Below, piece after piece: positions 1-8,432 of a stretch of 64,000 bases of DNA (position 1 is its first letter; every line of letters starts with the position of its first letter). The notes beneath the pieces are model-generated. The model made no database searches. It was not told where the DNA came from and saw only the letters and a list, made by a program, of their open reading frames with translations. The stretch is from Aeromicrobium terrae (GTDB taxonomy: Bacteria > Actinomycetota > Actinomycetes > Propionibacteriales > Nocardioidaceae). The DNA lies in NCBI RefSeq assembly GCF_008039565.1, contig NZ_VDUX01000006.1, positions 124,001 through 188,000 on the forward strand, written 5' to 3'. Both the position numbers and the translations under genes were made by a program.

Positions 1-934
1 CATGGAGGTCGCGCTCGACGCGGCGCCGCGCCTGGTCGGACGCGACGACGACGCGCGCCCGTGAGGCCTTCAGACCCTCCGACGTCATCTGGAGCGTGCT
101 GATCATCGCGTTGAACGTGGCGGCCAGCTCGCCGAGCTCGTCGGCCGAGGTGACCGGCACGCGCGCGCCGAGGTCGCCCGCGGTCACGGCCCGGGCGCCG
201 GCGATCAGGTGGCGCACCGGGTTGCGGACGGACATCGTGATCGGCGCCGACACCGCGAGCAGGAACACGCCGGACACCCCGGCGGCCAGGGCGTACGTGC
301 GGATCAGACCTCCCGGGTCGCCCGGCTCGATCGTCAGGGCGCCGACGACCGAGCCGCTGGAAAGGGTGAGCACGGCCAGCGAGACGGCGAGGCGGGACGA
401 GAGGCCAAGCTCGGTGTGCGCGGGCAGCTCGGTGAGCCCGCTGGCGTGGGCGATGACGCCGGCCATCGTCGACGCCGCCGCGTAGCCGGCCATCGCGCCC
501 GTGACGATCGTGATGACCGCGCCGACCGCCGTCTCCGTGAGGCTGACGAGCGACCAGTCGTCGGCCGCGACGGCGTACGTGATCATCAGCGCGGGCAGCG
601 TCATGAGCACGATCCGGCCCAGGACGGCTCGCACCAGCCGCTCGGGGAACCGGAGCACGGCGCCCGGATCACCCGCGTCGATCGCGCGCACGTCCGAACG
701 GAACGCGACCAGGCCCCAGGCGGTGGCGACGGCGAGGATGCTCGTCACGATGGCGGCGGACACGAGGGCGGTCCCGAGCGAGAGGCCGAGGTACCGCGTC
801 TGCAGGCCGAGCCCGACGAAGACGGGGACGCCGACGGATACGGGCACCAGCAGCGCCACCAGCCGCCAGAGCGCCCCGGCCCGGCCGTGGCGTGCGAGCA
901 GGCCCACCATCCACGACTCGACTCGGCTCTCCAC
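1..934 (-). CDS. NarL-family sensor histidine kinase, 3' part missing
   Basis: This frame runs off the left edge of the window. It starts at a GTG at 934 preceded by a good ribosome site (GAGGTGA, 6 nt away); an in-frame ATG follows at 910. The 311 visible codons give about six hydrophobic segments, then a HAMP-like linker (ADELGELAATFNAM) and a signalling helix ending in RRVERDLH. That is the H-box of the HisKA_3 (NarL/DesK-type) kinases, so the phosphoacceptor histidine is the last complete codon (2-4) and the ATPase domain lies outside. It diverges from a single-domain receiver at 1138, a plausible partner. The ligand is unknown. Confidence 0.85.
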   Translation of the reverse strand, partial: MESRVESWMVGLLARHGRAGALWRLVALLVPVSVGVPVFVGLGLQTRYLGLSLGTALVSAAIVTSILAVATAWGLVAFRSDVRAIDAGDPGAVLRFPERLVRAVLGRIVLMTLPALMITYAVAADDWSLVSLTETAVGAVITIVTGAMAGYAAASTMAGVIAHASGLTELPAHTELGLSSRLAVSLAVLTLSSGSVVGALTIEPGDPGGLIRTYALAAGVSGVFLLAVSAPITMSVRNPVRHLIAGARAVTAGDLGARVPVTSADELGELAATFNAMISTLQMTSEGLKASRARVVVASDQARRRVERDLH

Positions 935-1137
935 GCGTCACCTCACCTGCTCGGCGACGGCCAGGCGTCGCTGATGCCTGAACGATGGCAGTCCGCACGC
1001 CGTGGGCGCACCGGTGCGGACACCGAATCGCGGCTGCGTGTCAGCGCTGAGACGACCGCCTAGTTGCGACACTCGTACAAGGAAACAGCAGTGTCTGCAC
1101 TGAGGCCCCGACCTGCGACGACCCACAAGAATGAAGC

Positions 1138-1509
1138 ATGGCCGGATCCGCACCCACCCTGCTGATCGTCGACGACCATGCCCCGTTCCGCGGGTTCGCG
1201 CGGTCGGTGCTCAGCGCCGACGGCTTCGACGTGCGCGGAGAGAGCGAGGACGGCGAGTCGGCGATCCGCGCGGTCGAGGAGCTCCGGCCCGACCTGGTCC
1301 TGCTCGACGTCCAGCTGCCCGACATGGACGGCTTCGAGGTGGCCCGCCGGCTCCACGACCTGGACGACGCCCCCGACGTCATCCTCACCTCCAGCCGCGA
1401 CGCCGCCGACTACGGCTCCCGCCTGACCGAGGCCCACGTGCTCGGCTTCGTGCCCAAGCACGAGCTCTCCGGCTCAGCTCTCGAGGCGCTGACGACCAAG
1501 GCGAACTGA
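1138..1509 (+). CDS. Stand-alone response-regulator receiver protein
   Basis: The product is 123 residues and consists only of a CheY-like receiver domain. The acidic pocket is visible in LLIVDDH, the phosphorylatable aspartate in [13 protein letters not shown] and a lysine in FVPKHELS. No DNA-binding domain follows: the frame stops and a transporter begins about 50 nt later. NarL-family regulators normally carry a C-terminal LuxR helix-turn-helix, so this one either works through protein contacts or is a remnant. The sequence around the aspartate is NarL-like, fitting the divergent kinase at 1-934. The ribosome site is weak (GAATGAAG). Confidence 0.85.
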   Translation: MAGSAPTLLIVDDHAPFRGFARSVLSADGFDVRGESEDGESAIRAVEELRPDLVLLDVQLPDMDGFEVARRLHDLDDAPDVILTSSRDAADYGSRLTEAHVLGFVPKHELSGSALEALTTKAN

Positions 1510-1562
1510 GCTCCGGCCCGGGAACGGGAATCAGCGGCACTCCGTTGCGGTTGTCATCCTCC

Positions 1563-3005
1563 GTGCCTCCCGAACGCGTCGCCCGCTCAGCCGTCGGCCT
1601 CCGCTCGGAGCGCGGGCCGATCCTGCTGGCGGTGATGCTGTCCACCTCGCTGGTGGCCATCGACGCGACGATCCTCGCCACCGCGGTCCCGTCCGTCGTC
1701 GAGGACCTCGGCGGCTTCACGCAGTTCCCGTGGCTCTTCTCGATCTACCTGCTCGCCCAGGCCGTCTCGGTCCCCCTGTACGGCAAGTTCGCCGACCAGG
1801 TCGGCCGCAAGCCGATGATGCAGATCGGCATCGCGCTGTTCCTGCTCGGTTCCATCCTGTGCGGCCTCGCCTGGAGCATGCCCGCGCTGATCGTGTTCCG
1901 CGCCCTCCAGGGCCTCGGCGCCGGCGCGGTCCTGCCGATGGGCCAGACGATCATCGGCGACCTCTACTCACTCTCCGAGCGCGCCACCGTCCAGGGCTAC
2001 GTCGCCAGCGTGTGGGGCATCTCCTCGGTCGTCGGCCCGACGCTCGGCGGCGTGTTCTCCGACTACCTGTCCTGGCGCTGGATCTTCTTCGCCAACATCC
2101 CCATCGCCATCGCGGCGTCGGTGATGCTGGCGCGCGGCTTCAAGGAGGACGTCACCCGCAGGAAGCACCGCATCGACGTCCTCGGCGCGACGCTGCTCGC
2201 CGTCGGCGGCTCGCTGCTCGTGCTCGGGCTCATCGAGGGCGGCATCGCCTGGGACTGGGACTCCCCCACGAGCATCGGCGTCCTCGCCGGCGCGGGCGTC
2301 CTGCTCGTCCTCTTCGGATTCGTCGAGAGCCGCGCCGCCGAGCCGATCCTTCCGCTGTGGGTCTTCGGCCGGCGCATCTTCGCGAGCACCAGCCTCGTCT
2401 CGCTCATCGTCGGCGTCCTGCTCATCGGCCTGTCGTCCTACGTGCCGCTGTACGCCCAGGGCGTCTTCGGCACCACGGCCCTCGTCGGCGGCTTCACCGT
2501 CGCGGCGATGACGGTCGGCTGGCCCATCGCCGCATCGCTGTCCGGCCGCCTCTACCTGCGCCACGGCTTCCGCACCACCGCGTTCGTCGGCTCGGCCCTG
2601 ATCCTCGCCGGCAGCGTCGCGCTGCTGTTCGTCGACGCCGGTGACACCGCGGTCCACCTCGCCGTCGCCTGCTTCGTGATCGGTGCGGGCCTCGGCCTCA
2701 CGTCGGCTCCCTCCCTCGTCGCCGCCCAGCACGCGTCCACGTGGAGCACGCGCGGCGTGGTCACCGGCACCAACATGTTCGCCCGGTCGGTCGGCAGCGC
2801 CGTCGGCATCGCCGTCTTCGGCGCCATCGCCAACGCGGCCGTGACCCGTCGGCTGGGCGGCGAGCACCCGGAGCTGGAGAAGCTGTCCGCCCACGTCCTG
2901 GCCCCGTCCATCCACGAGGTGTTCGTCGGCGGGGCCGTCGCGGCGGTCGTGATGGTCGCGGCCGTCTTCCTCATGCCGCGGAAGGTCGAGGCTCCGGAGT
3001 CCTGA
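1563..3005 (+). CDS. MFS drug-efflux type transporter (DHA2, EmrB/QacA-like)
   Basis: The 480-residue product is an integral membrane protein with about 14 hydrophobic helices, the DHA2 layout. It begins with a helix containing MLSTSLVAIDATILATAVP, the motif D1 region (VAIDATIVNVALP in the family), and carries the loop 2-3 motif GKFADQVGRKPMM. The family exports drugs, dyes or lipids using the proton gradient; the substrate cannot be told here. I start at the GTG at 1563, because the frame upstream overlaps the receiver gene; TTG codons at 1545 and 1551 are alternatives. It lies 53 nt after the receiver gene and may be co-transcribed with it. Confidence 0.87.
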   Translation: MPPERVARSAVGLRSERGPILLAVMLSTSLVAIDATILATAVPSVVEDLGGFTQFPWLFSIYLLAQAVSVPLYGKFADQVGRKPMMQIGIALFLLGSILCGLAWSMPALIVFRALQGLGAGAVLPMGQTIIGDLYSLSERATVQGYVASVWGISSVVGPTLGGVFSDYLSWRWIFFANIPIAIAASVMLARGFKEDVTRRKHRIDVLGATLLAVGGSLLVLGLIEGGIAWDWDSPTSIGVLAGAGVLLVLFGFVESRAAEPILPLWVFGRRIFASTSLVSLIVGVLLIGLSSYVPLYAQGVFGTTALVGGFTVAAMTVGWPIAASLSGRLYLRHGFRTTAFVGSALILAGSVALLFVDAGDTAVHLAVACFVIGAGLGLTSAPSLVAAQHASTWSTRGVVTGTNMFARSVGSAVGIAVFGAIANAAVTRRLGGEHPELEKLSAHVLAPSIHEVFVGGAVAAVVMVAAVFLMPRKVEAPES

Positions 3006-3024
3006 CCTGTGGTTGCATGAGCGG

Positions 3025-3639
3025 ATGCTGCTCGATCCCAACCAGCACGACCGGTTCGTCCTGCGCCAGCACGTGAAGCTGGTCATCAACCAGTACGAGT
3101 TCTCCGTGCCCGACGCCACTGGCGACGGCACGCCGTTCTGCTTCGTCGAGCAGAAGCGGTTCAAGTTCAAGGAGGACATCCGGTTCTTCACCGACACCTC
3201 CAAGAGCACCGAGGTGCTGAAGATCCTCGCCCGGCAGCGCTTCGACCCGCGCGCCCGCTACGACATCACCGAGCCGGACGGCACGAAGATCGGCGAGATC
3301 CAGAAGGTGTTCGGGAAGTCCCTCCTCCGGTCCACGTACACGCTGTTCGACGCGACCGGCACCGAGGTCGCGACGGTCCGCGAGAAGAAGCTGGTCACCG
3401 CGCTGTTCCGCCGCCTCATCGGGCTCGTGCCGTACGTCGGCGACTTCGCCGACATCCTGCCGATCGCCTACGACTTCGAGTTCCGCGTCGGCGAGCAGAT
3501 CATCGGCACCCACCGCCGGCGTCGCTGGAAGTGGCGCGACATCTACGACATGGACCTCACGGCCGACACCCAGCACGTCCTGGACCGCCGCCTCGTGCTG
3601 GCCACCGCCGTCGGCCTCGACGCCCTCCAGGCACGATGA
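3025..3639 (+). CDS. LURP-one/phospholipid-scramblase-like (Tubby-fold) protein
   Basis: The 204-residue product has no signal peptide. Its pattern of short beta strands (FVLRQHVKLVINQYEFSVPD, then FRDDTSKS-like FFTDTSKSTEVLKI, then YDITEPDGTKIGEIQKVFGKS) resembles the LURP-one-related/Tubby C-terminal family of soluble lipid-associated beta barrels. The function of bacterial members is not established. I use the ATG at 3025; a TTG at 3013 is an in-frame alternative and neither has a strong ribosome site. The stop codon overlaps the start of the next gene (ATGA), so the two are probably translationally coupled. Confidence 0.75.
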   Translation: MLLDPNQHDRFVLRQHVKLVINQYEFSVPDATGDGTPFCFVEQKRFKFKEDIRFFTDTSKSTEVLKILARQRFDPRARYDITEPDGTKIGEIQKVFGKSLLRSTYTLFDATGTEVATVREKKLVTALFRRLIGLVPYVGDFADILPIAYDFEFRVGEQIIGTHRRRRWKWRDIYDMDLTADTQHVLDRRLVLATAVGLDALQAR

Positions 3640-4391
3640 CGCTCGTCCGGCTCGAGTCCGAGGGCGACGTCCGCACGATCACGCTCGACGCCCCGGACCG
3701 CCGGAACGCGCTCGACTGGCCGCTGCTCGAGGAGCTGGCGGCCGCGATCGCGTCCGTCGCCGCGGACGACGCGGCGCGGGTCCTCGTGGTCGCCGGAGCG
3801 GGCAAGGCGTTCTGCGCCGGCGCCGACCTCCACGACCTGTTCGGCGACGTCGAGCGGCCGGTCGACGAGCTCCGCGACCACCTGATGCGGGTGTACTCGT
3901 CGTTCCTCGGCCTCCACGAGCTCGCCATCCCGACGATCGCCGCCGTGCAGGGCGCGGCCATCGGCGCCGGGCTCAACATCGCGCTTGCCTGCGACGTGAT
4001 CGTCGCCGGCCCGCACGCCCGGTTCGGCCCGACGTTCTCCCAGATCGGTCTCCACCCCGGCGGCGGGTGCACCTGGCTGCTCACCCGCCGTATCGGGGCC
4101 GCGGAGGCGGCCGCCGCGCTCTACTCCGGCGACGTGATCGACGCCGAGGCCGGCTACTGGCTCGGGATCGCCCAGGAGCTGGTCGACGACCCGCTCGCGC
4201 GCGCCCAGGAGCTCGCAGCCCTCTACGCCGAGCGCGACCCCACGCTCATGCGCTCCATCAAGCACACGATCGAGGTCGCGAGGACGACCGACCTCGCCAC
4301 GACGCTCGCGGTCGAGGCCGCCGCGCAGGCCGAGACGCTGCGCAGCGAGCAGTTCCGCGCCCACATGGAGCGCTTCCGCCGCGACGAGTGA
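3636..4391 (+). CDS. Crotonase-fold (enoyl-CoA hydratase/isomerase family) protein
   Basis: The 251-residue product is the normal size for the crotonase superfamily. It has the oxyanion-hole segments FCAGADLHDLF and QGAAIGAGLNIALACD. By alignment by eye with classical hydratase, the first catalytic glutamate position (FGQPEI) is phenylalanine here (FGPTFSQIG), and the second (helix before TGD) is alanine. It is therefore unlikely to be an ordinary hydratase and may be an isomerase, hydrolase or another crotonase. The ATG overlaps the previous stop. It converges with the LysR gene, leaving 3 nt between the stops. Confidence 0.85.
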   Translation: MTLVRLESEGDVRTITLDAPDRRNALDWPLLEELAAAIASVAADDAARVLVVAGAGKAFCAGADLHDLFGDVERPVDELRDHLMRVYSSFLGLHELAIPTIAAVQGAAIGAGLNIALACDVIVAGPHARFGPTFSQIGLHPGGGCTWLLTRRIGAAEAAAALYSGDVIDAEAGYWLGIAQELVDDPLARAQELAALYAERDPTLMRSIKHTIEVARTTDLATTLAVEAAAQAETLRSEQFRAHMERFRRDE

Positions 4392-4394
4392 CCA

Positions 4395-5309
4395 TCAGGC
4401 GGCCGAGTGGGCCTGGGCCACGGCCTTGGCCTCGTCGCGGAGCGCGTCGATGACGGCGCGCACCGACGGCCGCTCGTAGCGGTCGGGACGCAGCAGCGCG
4501 GAGATCTCTCGCTTGGCGCGGATGCCGACCAGGGGCCGGGTGACGAGACCGTTGCCGTGCTCGCGCGTGGTGAACCGCGGGAGGATCGCGATCCCGTGTC
4601 CGCCGGCCACCAGAGCCTCGACGATCCCGTTGTCGGCGATCCGCTGGGCGACCCGCACGGGCTCGCCCGTCACGGCGACCACACGCTCCAGCACCTGGTC
4701 GAACGGGTAGTCGTGCGGCACCCCGATCCAGGTCTCCCCGACGACGTCCTTGGCCGCGAGGCTCTCCTTCGCGGCGAGCGGGTGGTCCTCCGGCAGCGCG
4801 ACGTCGAGCGGCTCGCTCATCAGCGGCACGACCTGGAGGTTGCGCTCGTGCCACGTCTCCGACGTCGTCGGTCCGTCGGCCAGCACGACGTCGAAGTCGG
4901 CGGTCTGGTCGGCGAAGTCGATCGTGCCGTCGTTGTCGCTCAGCACGAGCTCGACGTCCGGCCGCTCGGCCATGCGGGTCAGCAGACCGGGGAGGAGCAT
5001 CTCGCCGGCGGTCGGGAACGTGGCCAGCGTGACCCGGCCCGCGGGCTGCGCCATGAACTCGCGCCACGCGCCCTCCGCCTTCGCCACTGCGACGGCGATC
5101 TCAGTGGCCGTCCGGGCCAGCGCCCGGCCCGCCTCGGTCAGCGCGACGCCACGGCCGGCGGGCTCGACGAGGGTGTATCCGGCCTCCCGTTCGAGGACTT
5201 TCAGCTGTTGGGAGACCGCCGAGGGTGTGACCTTCATCGCAGCCGCGACGGCCCCGACGCTGCCGCGCTCGGACAATTCCCTGAGAATCCCGAGTCTCCG
5301 CACATCCAT
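4395..5309 (-). CDS. LysR-family transcriptional regulator
   Basis: The 304-residue protein has the standard LysR layout. An N-terminal winged helix-turn-helix (residues about 1-60, GSVGAVAAAMKVTPSAVSQQ) is followed by a linker helix and a periplasmic-binding-protein-like effector domain starting near GRVTLATFPTAGEMLLP. Its inducer is unknown. It diverges from the 34-residue peptide gene at 5408, and two adjacent short palindromes lie just upstream of its start codon at 5311-5332, the expected position for an autoregulatory LysR site. Confidence 0.93.
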   Translation of the reverse strand: MDVRRLGILRELSERGSVGAVAAAMKVTPSAVSQQLKVLEREAGYTLVEPAGRGVALTEAGRALARTATEIAVAVAKAEGAWREFMAQPAGRVTLATFPTAGEMLLPGLLTRMAERPDVELVLSDNDGTIDFADQTADFDVVLADGPTTSETWHERNLQVVPLMSEPLDVALPEDHPLAAKESLAAKDVVGETWIGVPHDYPFDQVLERVVAVTGEPVRVAQRIADNGIVEALVAGGHGIAILPRFTTREHGNGLVTRPLVGIRAKREISALLRPDRYERPSVRAVIDALRDEAKAVAQAHSAA

Positions 5310-5310
5310 A

Positions 5311-5332
5311 TAGCAATGCTACACGTTACGTG
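5311..5332. promoter_or_regulatory. Candidate LysR operator: two adjacent palindromes
   Basis: TAGCAATGCTA (5311-5321) is a perfect 5+1+5 palindrome, and CACGTTACGTG (5322-5332) directly after it is another. They lie 2-23 nt upstream of the LysR start codon in the divergent intergenic space. Binding is inferred from position only. Confidence 0.45.
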
Positions 5333-5407
5333 CAGTTCCGTTCGCTTGTGCTTGACAGTTGAACGGCGGACCATGGAGGTACAGACACACGCCGAAGGAG
5401 GCACCCC

Positions 5408-5512
5408 ATGTTCGTCCTCATCACCGCCATCAGCGCCCTGACCGTCCTCGGCGTGGCCCGCACCGTCCAGACCGTCGTCCACGACGGCCCCGGACGCGTG
5501 CCGACGCGCTAG
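5408..5512 (+). CDS. Small 34-residue membrane-type peptide
   Basis: A short frame begins at the ATG at 5408 behind a very good ribosome site (AAGGAGG, 6 nt away). It encodes a peptide that starts with a hydrophobic stretch (MFVLITAISALTVLGVA) and ends in a charged tail, VPTR. The peptide looks like a single membrane-embedded helix. It diverges from the LysR gene, and a TTGACA box lies upstream at 5352. I recognise no function. The strong ribosome site and the clean hydrophobic-then-charged pattern are the reasons for believing it. Confidence 0.6.
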   Translation: MFVLITAISALTVLGVARTVQTVVHDGPGRVPTR

Positions 5513-5555
5513 GACGCGGCTCTCCCGAACGGTTCGAGGAACGCGTGGTGCCGCG

Positions 5556-5627
5556 CTCGTCTGGCAAGGCCGAGGAGGAAGGCGCACCGGGGTTGTGCGG
5601 CGACCGACGAGAACGCAGCCAGGCGAG
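5556..5627 (+). ncRNA. Candidate structured RNA or structured repeat, copy A
   Basis: This intergenic sequence can close a 10-bp stem between 5556-5565 (CTCGTCTGGC) and 5618-5627 (GCCAGGCGAG, one G-U pair). The 52-nt interior contains blocks also found in copy B at 23073-23145: GGCCGAGG, ACCGGGGTTGT and CGAGAACG. The two closing stems differ by compensatory changes (U-A to C-G, G-C to A-U), which argues for selection on structure. A strong terminator hairpin follows at 5697. I cannot name a known RNA family. The functional strand is assumed to be the + strand but is not proven. Confidence 0.5.
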
Positions 5628-5696
5628 ATGTGGCGCCGCGTGGGCCCGGACCGTACGGGGGAGTCGTGTCCTAGGGCCTGAGCGAGGCCTCACGCG

Positions 5697-5732
5697 AGCG
5701 ATGACGGGGATCACACCCCGTCATCGCTCTTT
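5697..5732 (+). terminator. Rho-independent terminator
   Basis: A perfect 13-bp stem, AGCGATGACGGGG (5697-5709) with its complement at 5716-5728, encloses a 6-nt loop and is followed by CTTT. It would end transcripts from the small-peptide or RNA region before the acyl-CoA dehydrogenase promoter. Confidence 0.75.
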
Positions 5733-5771
5733 CCGCTTGCCTGCGCACCCATACCGGACGGATACTCGAAG

Positions 5772-5792
5772 TTACCGGCCAGTAAACTGGCC
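5772..5792. promoter_or_regulatory. Overlapping palindromes upstream of the FadE5-like gene (probable operator)
   Basis: GGCCAGTAAACTGGCC (5777-5792) is a perfect 7-bp inverted repeat around AA. It overlaps a second imperfect palindrome, TTACCGGCCAGTAA (5772-5785). The pair ends 32 nt before the start codon at 5825, where a repressor would block initiation. Fatty-acid regulators of the TetR type use sites of this kind; the particular regulator is not identifiable here. Confidence 0.55.
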
Positions 5793-5824
5793 TGGTTCCG
5801 CACCGTCCCACAGATGAGGCAGGC

Positions 5825-7702
5825 ATGAGCCACTACCGCAGCAACCTGCGCGACGTCGAGTTCAATCTCTTCGAGCTCTTCAAGCGCGACGAGATCCTCG
5901 GCTCCGGCCCGTTCGAGGAGATCGACCTCGACACCGCCAAGAGCATGCTGAGCGAGATCGAGCGCATCTCCCGCGAGGACCTCGCCGCGTCCTTCGACGA
6001 CTCCGACCGCAACCCGCCGGTCTACGACCCCGAGACCCACTCGGTCACCATGAACGAGAAGTTCGCCGAGTCGTACCGCGCCTGGATGGACGCCGAGTGG
6101 TGGCGCCTGCAGACCCCCGCCGAGCTCGGCGGCCAGGTCACCCCGGCCTCGATCGTGTGGAGCTCCGCCGAGTTCGTCCTCGGCGCCAACGCCCCGATCT
6201 GGATGTTCGCCTGCGGCCCGGCCTTCGCGCGCATCGTCTTCGAGAACGGCATCGAGCGCGACCAGAAGATCGCGCAGCACATGGTCGACCGCCAGTGGGG
6301 CGCCACCATGGTCCTCACCGAGCCCGACGCGGGCTCCGACGTCGGCGCCGGCCGCACCAAGGCCTTCCCGAACGAGGACGGCTCCTGGAACATCGAGGGC
6401 GTCAAGCGCTTCATCACCTCGGCCGAGCACGACATGGCCGAGAACATCATGCATCTCGTCCTCGCGCGTCCCCAGGGCGTCGAGGGCGTCGGCGGCCCGG
6501 GCACCAAGGGCCTGAGCCTCTTCCTCGTGCCGAAGTTCCACTTCGACCACGAGACCGGCGAGCTCACCGGCGAGCGCAACGGCGCCTACGTGACCAACGT
6601 CGAGAAGAAGATGGGCATCAAGGTGTCCACCACGTGCGAGGTCACCTTCGGCGACTCCTCCACCGGTGGCGGTGAGCCCGCCCGCGGCTGGCTGCTCGGC
6701 GAGGTGCACGACGGCATCAACCAGATGTTCCGCGTCATCGAGAACGCGCGCATGATGGTCGGCGCCAAGGCCATCGCAACGCTGTCCACCGGCTACCTGA
6801 ACGCCCTCGAGTACGCCAAGGAGCGCGTGCAGGGTGCCGACCTGACGCAGGCGTCCGACAAGACCGCCCCGCGCGTCACGATCACGCACCACCCCGACGT
6901 CCGTCGCTCGCTGATGACGCAGAAGGCGTTCGCCGAGGGCTTGCGCTCCCTGATGATCTACGCCGCCACCTGGCAGGACGAGATCATGATCAAGGGCGCC
7001 GCCGGCGAGGACGCCGACCTCGAGGAGGCCGTCAACGACCTCCTGCTCCCGATCGTGAAGGGCTACGGCTCGGAGCGCTCGTGGGTGCTGCTGGGCACCG
7101 AGTCCCTGCAGACGTTCGGCGGTTCGGGCTTCCTGCAGGACTACCCGCTCGAGCAGTACGTCCGCGACGCCAAGATCGACACCCTCTACGAGGGCACCAC
7201 GGCGATCCAGGGCCAGGACCTGTTCTTCCGCAAGATCGTGAAGGACAAGGGCCGCGCCATCGGTCACCTCGCCAACGAGATCCAGGAGTTCGCCCAGAGC
7301 GACGCCGGCAACGGCCGCCTCAAGGTCGAGCGCGAGCTGCTCGCCACCGGCCTGGAGGACACGCAGGCGATCCTCGGTGCCGTGTTCCAGGACCTCATGT
7401 CGGCCAACCCGGCCGAGGAGAGCGGCGAGATCACGAACATCTACAAGGTGGGCCTGAACACCACCCGCCTGGTGTACGTGCTCGGCGACCTGGTCGTCGC
7501 GTGGCTGCTGCTCCGCAGCGCCGAGGTCGCGCTGGAGAAGCTGTCCGGTGACGTCTCCGCTGCCGACAAGGCCTTCTACGAGGGCAAGGTCGCCGCGGCC
7601 CAGTTCTTCGCGCGCAACGTGCTGCCGGGTCTGTCGGCCCAGCGCACGATGGCGGAGAACGTCGACGACTCGATCATGGAGCTCGACGAAGCCGCGTTCT
7701 GA
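5825..7702 (+). CDS. Acyl-CoA dehydrogenase, FadE5-like long form
   Basis: The 625-residue product is far longer than ordinary acyl-CoA dehydrogenases (about 380-400) and matches the FadE5/AidB-like long class, with a C-terminal extension after residue about 480. It oxidises acyl-CoA to trans-2-enoyl-CoA with FAD in the cytoplasm. Visible features are the FAD-binding segment [16 protein letters not shown], the [11 protein letters not shown] segment and the catalytic glutamate region in [15 protein letters not shown]. The ATG follows ATGAGGCAGGC. It has its own promoter region with palindromes at 5772-5792 and a strong terminator directly after it, so it is probably a single-gene unit. Confidence 0.93.
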   Translation: MSHYRSNLRDVEFNLFELFKRDEILGSGPFEEIDLDTAKSMLSEIERISREDLAASFDDSDRNPPVYDPETHSVTMNEKFAESYRAWMDAEWWRLQTPAELGGQVTPASIVWSSAEFVLGANAPIWMFACGPAFARIVFENGIERDQKIAQHMVDRQWGATMVLTEPDAGSDVGAGRTKAFPNEDGSWNIEGVKRFITSAEHDMAENIMHLVLARPQGVEGVGGPGTKGLSLFLVPKFHFDHETGELTGERNGAYVTNVEKKMGIKVSTTCEVTFGDSSTGGGEPARGWLLGEVHDGINQMFRVIENARMMVGAKAIATLSTGYLNALEYAKERVQGADLTQASDKTAPRVTITHHPDVRRSLMTQKAFAEGLRSLMIYAATWQDEIMIKGAAGEDADLEEAVNDLLLPIVKGYGSERSWVLLGTESLQTFGGSGFLQDYPLEQYVRDAKIDTLYEGTTAIQGQDLFFRKIVKDKGRAIGHLANEIQEFAQSDAGNGRLKVERELLATGLEDTQAILGAVFQDLMSANPAEESGEITNIYKVGLNTTRLVYVLGDLVVAWLLLRSAEVALEKLSGDVSAADKAFYEGKVAAAQFFARNVLPGLSAQRTMAENVDDSIMELDEAAF

Positions 7703-7715
7703 TCCACGCACGCGA

Positions 7716-7747
7716 GAAGGCCCCACCCGATTCCGGGTGGGGCCTTC
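7716..7747. terminator. Strong bidirectional terminator
   Basis: A perfect 14-bp stem, GAAGGCCCCACCCG (7716-7729) with its complement at 7734-7747, has a 4-nt loop. It lies between the convergent ends of the acyl-CoA dehydrogenase and the surface-protein gene. Confidence 0.85.
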
Positions 7748-7762
7748 TGCGTCTGGTGCGGG

Positions 7763-8278
7763 TCAGGCGCGCTTCGCGTACTTGCGGGCGGCGACACCGG
7801 TGGCGGTGACGACCGCGCCGCCGGCGAGGAACCAGACGATGCTCAGGCCGCCCTCGTCCTCCTGCGCGGCGACGGTCTCGTCCGCGGCCGGGAGCGTGGT
7901 GCCACCGAGGCGGCTCTCCGCGTTCAGGTCGACGACCCGGTGCGACGCGGCCTCGGCCTGGTCGGCGTCGGAACCGGTCGACGCCTTCTTGGTGTCGGCG
8001 GCCGGAGCGCTGCCGCCACCGTTGCCCTGCGGGGCGTGAGGATCGACGACCGGCTTGGGCGCCGGGGCGGCAAGATCCTTCGGGCCCTGGGGGTTCGGCT
8101 TCGGCTTCGGCTTCGGGACGGCGATGTCGTCGGGCCCGTCCAGCGGGTCCTCCTCGGGGGTGCCGATGACGACGGGGCCGTTGGGGTTGAGCTCGGCGTG
8201 GGCGGTCGAGGCGCCGAACGCGACGGCGGAGGCGGCGAGCGGGGCGACGACGGCGAGGCGGATGATCGTGCGGTTCAT
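7763..8278 (-). CDS. Secreted proline-rich protein with C-terminal membrane anchor
   Basis: The 171-residue product starts at the ATG at 8278 behind an AGGAG site. It has a classical signal peptide (MNRTIIRLAVVAPLAASAVA, cleavage probably after AHA). A proline- and lysine-rich spacer with PKPKPKPN follows, then a hydrophilic region, a transmembrane helix (IVWFLAGGAVVTATG) and a positively charged tail RKYAKRA. That is the layout of a wall- or membrane-anchored surface protein. There is no convincing LPXTG or LAXTG sortase motif (only LPAAD), so anchoring is probably by the helix itself. Function unknown. Confidence 0.8.
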   Translation of the reverse strand: MNRTIIRLAVVAPLAASAVAFGASTAHAELNPNGPVVIGTPEEDPLDGPDDIAVPKPKPKPNPQGPKDLAAPAPKPVVDPHAPQGNGGGSAPAADTKKASTGSDADQAEAASHRVVDLNAESRLGGTTLPAADETVAAQEDEGGLSIVWFLAGGAVVTATGVAARKYAKRA

Positions 8279-8432
8279 GATGGTCTCCTGAGTGGTGGTG
8301 GTGGGGTGCTGCTGTGGTCTTCGTGTGGGTAGGAGCCCCCAGCCGCTCAGGTCTTGCACTTTCTCGAGAACTTTTTCCGCTCGTCGCTGCCAGGCGTCCT
8401 GACCTGCGACAGCGCTGTGCCACAGTGGTCCG

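Noticed and set aside
1131-1562. N-terminal extension of the MFS transporter upstream of 1563
   Set aside because: It would overlap the receiver gene in another frame and reads as arginine/proline-rich sequence with no membrane helix.
5513-5700. Protein-coding gene in the space before the terminator
   Set aside because: No frame has a ribosome site or protein-like composition; conservation with 23073-23145 follows stem pairing rather than codons.
5711-7726. A 671-codon antisense frame opposite the FadE5-like dehydrogenase
   Set aside because: High-GC codon usage leaves antisense frames open; the + strand protein has complete acyl-CoA dehydrogenase motifs.
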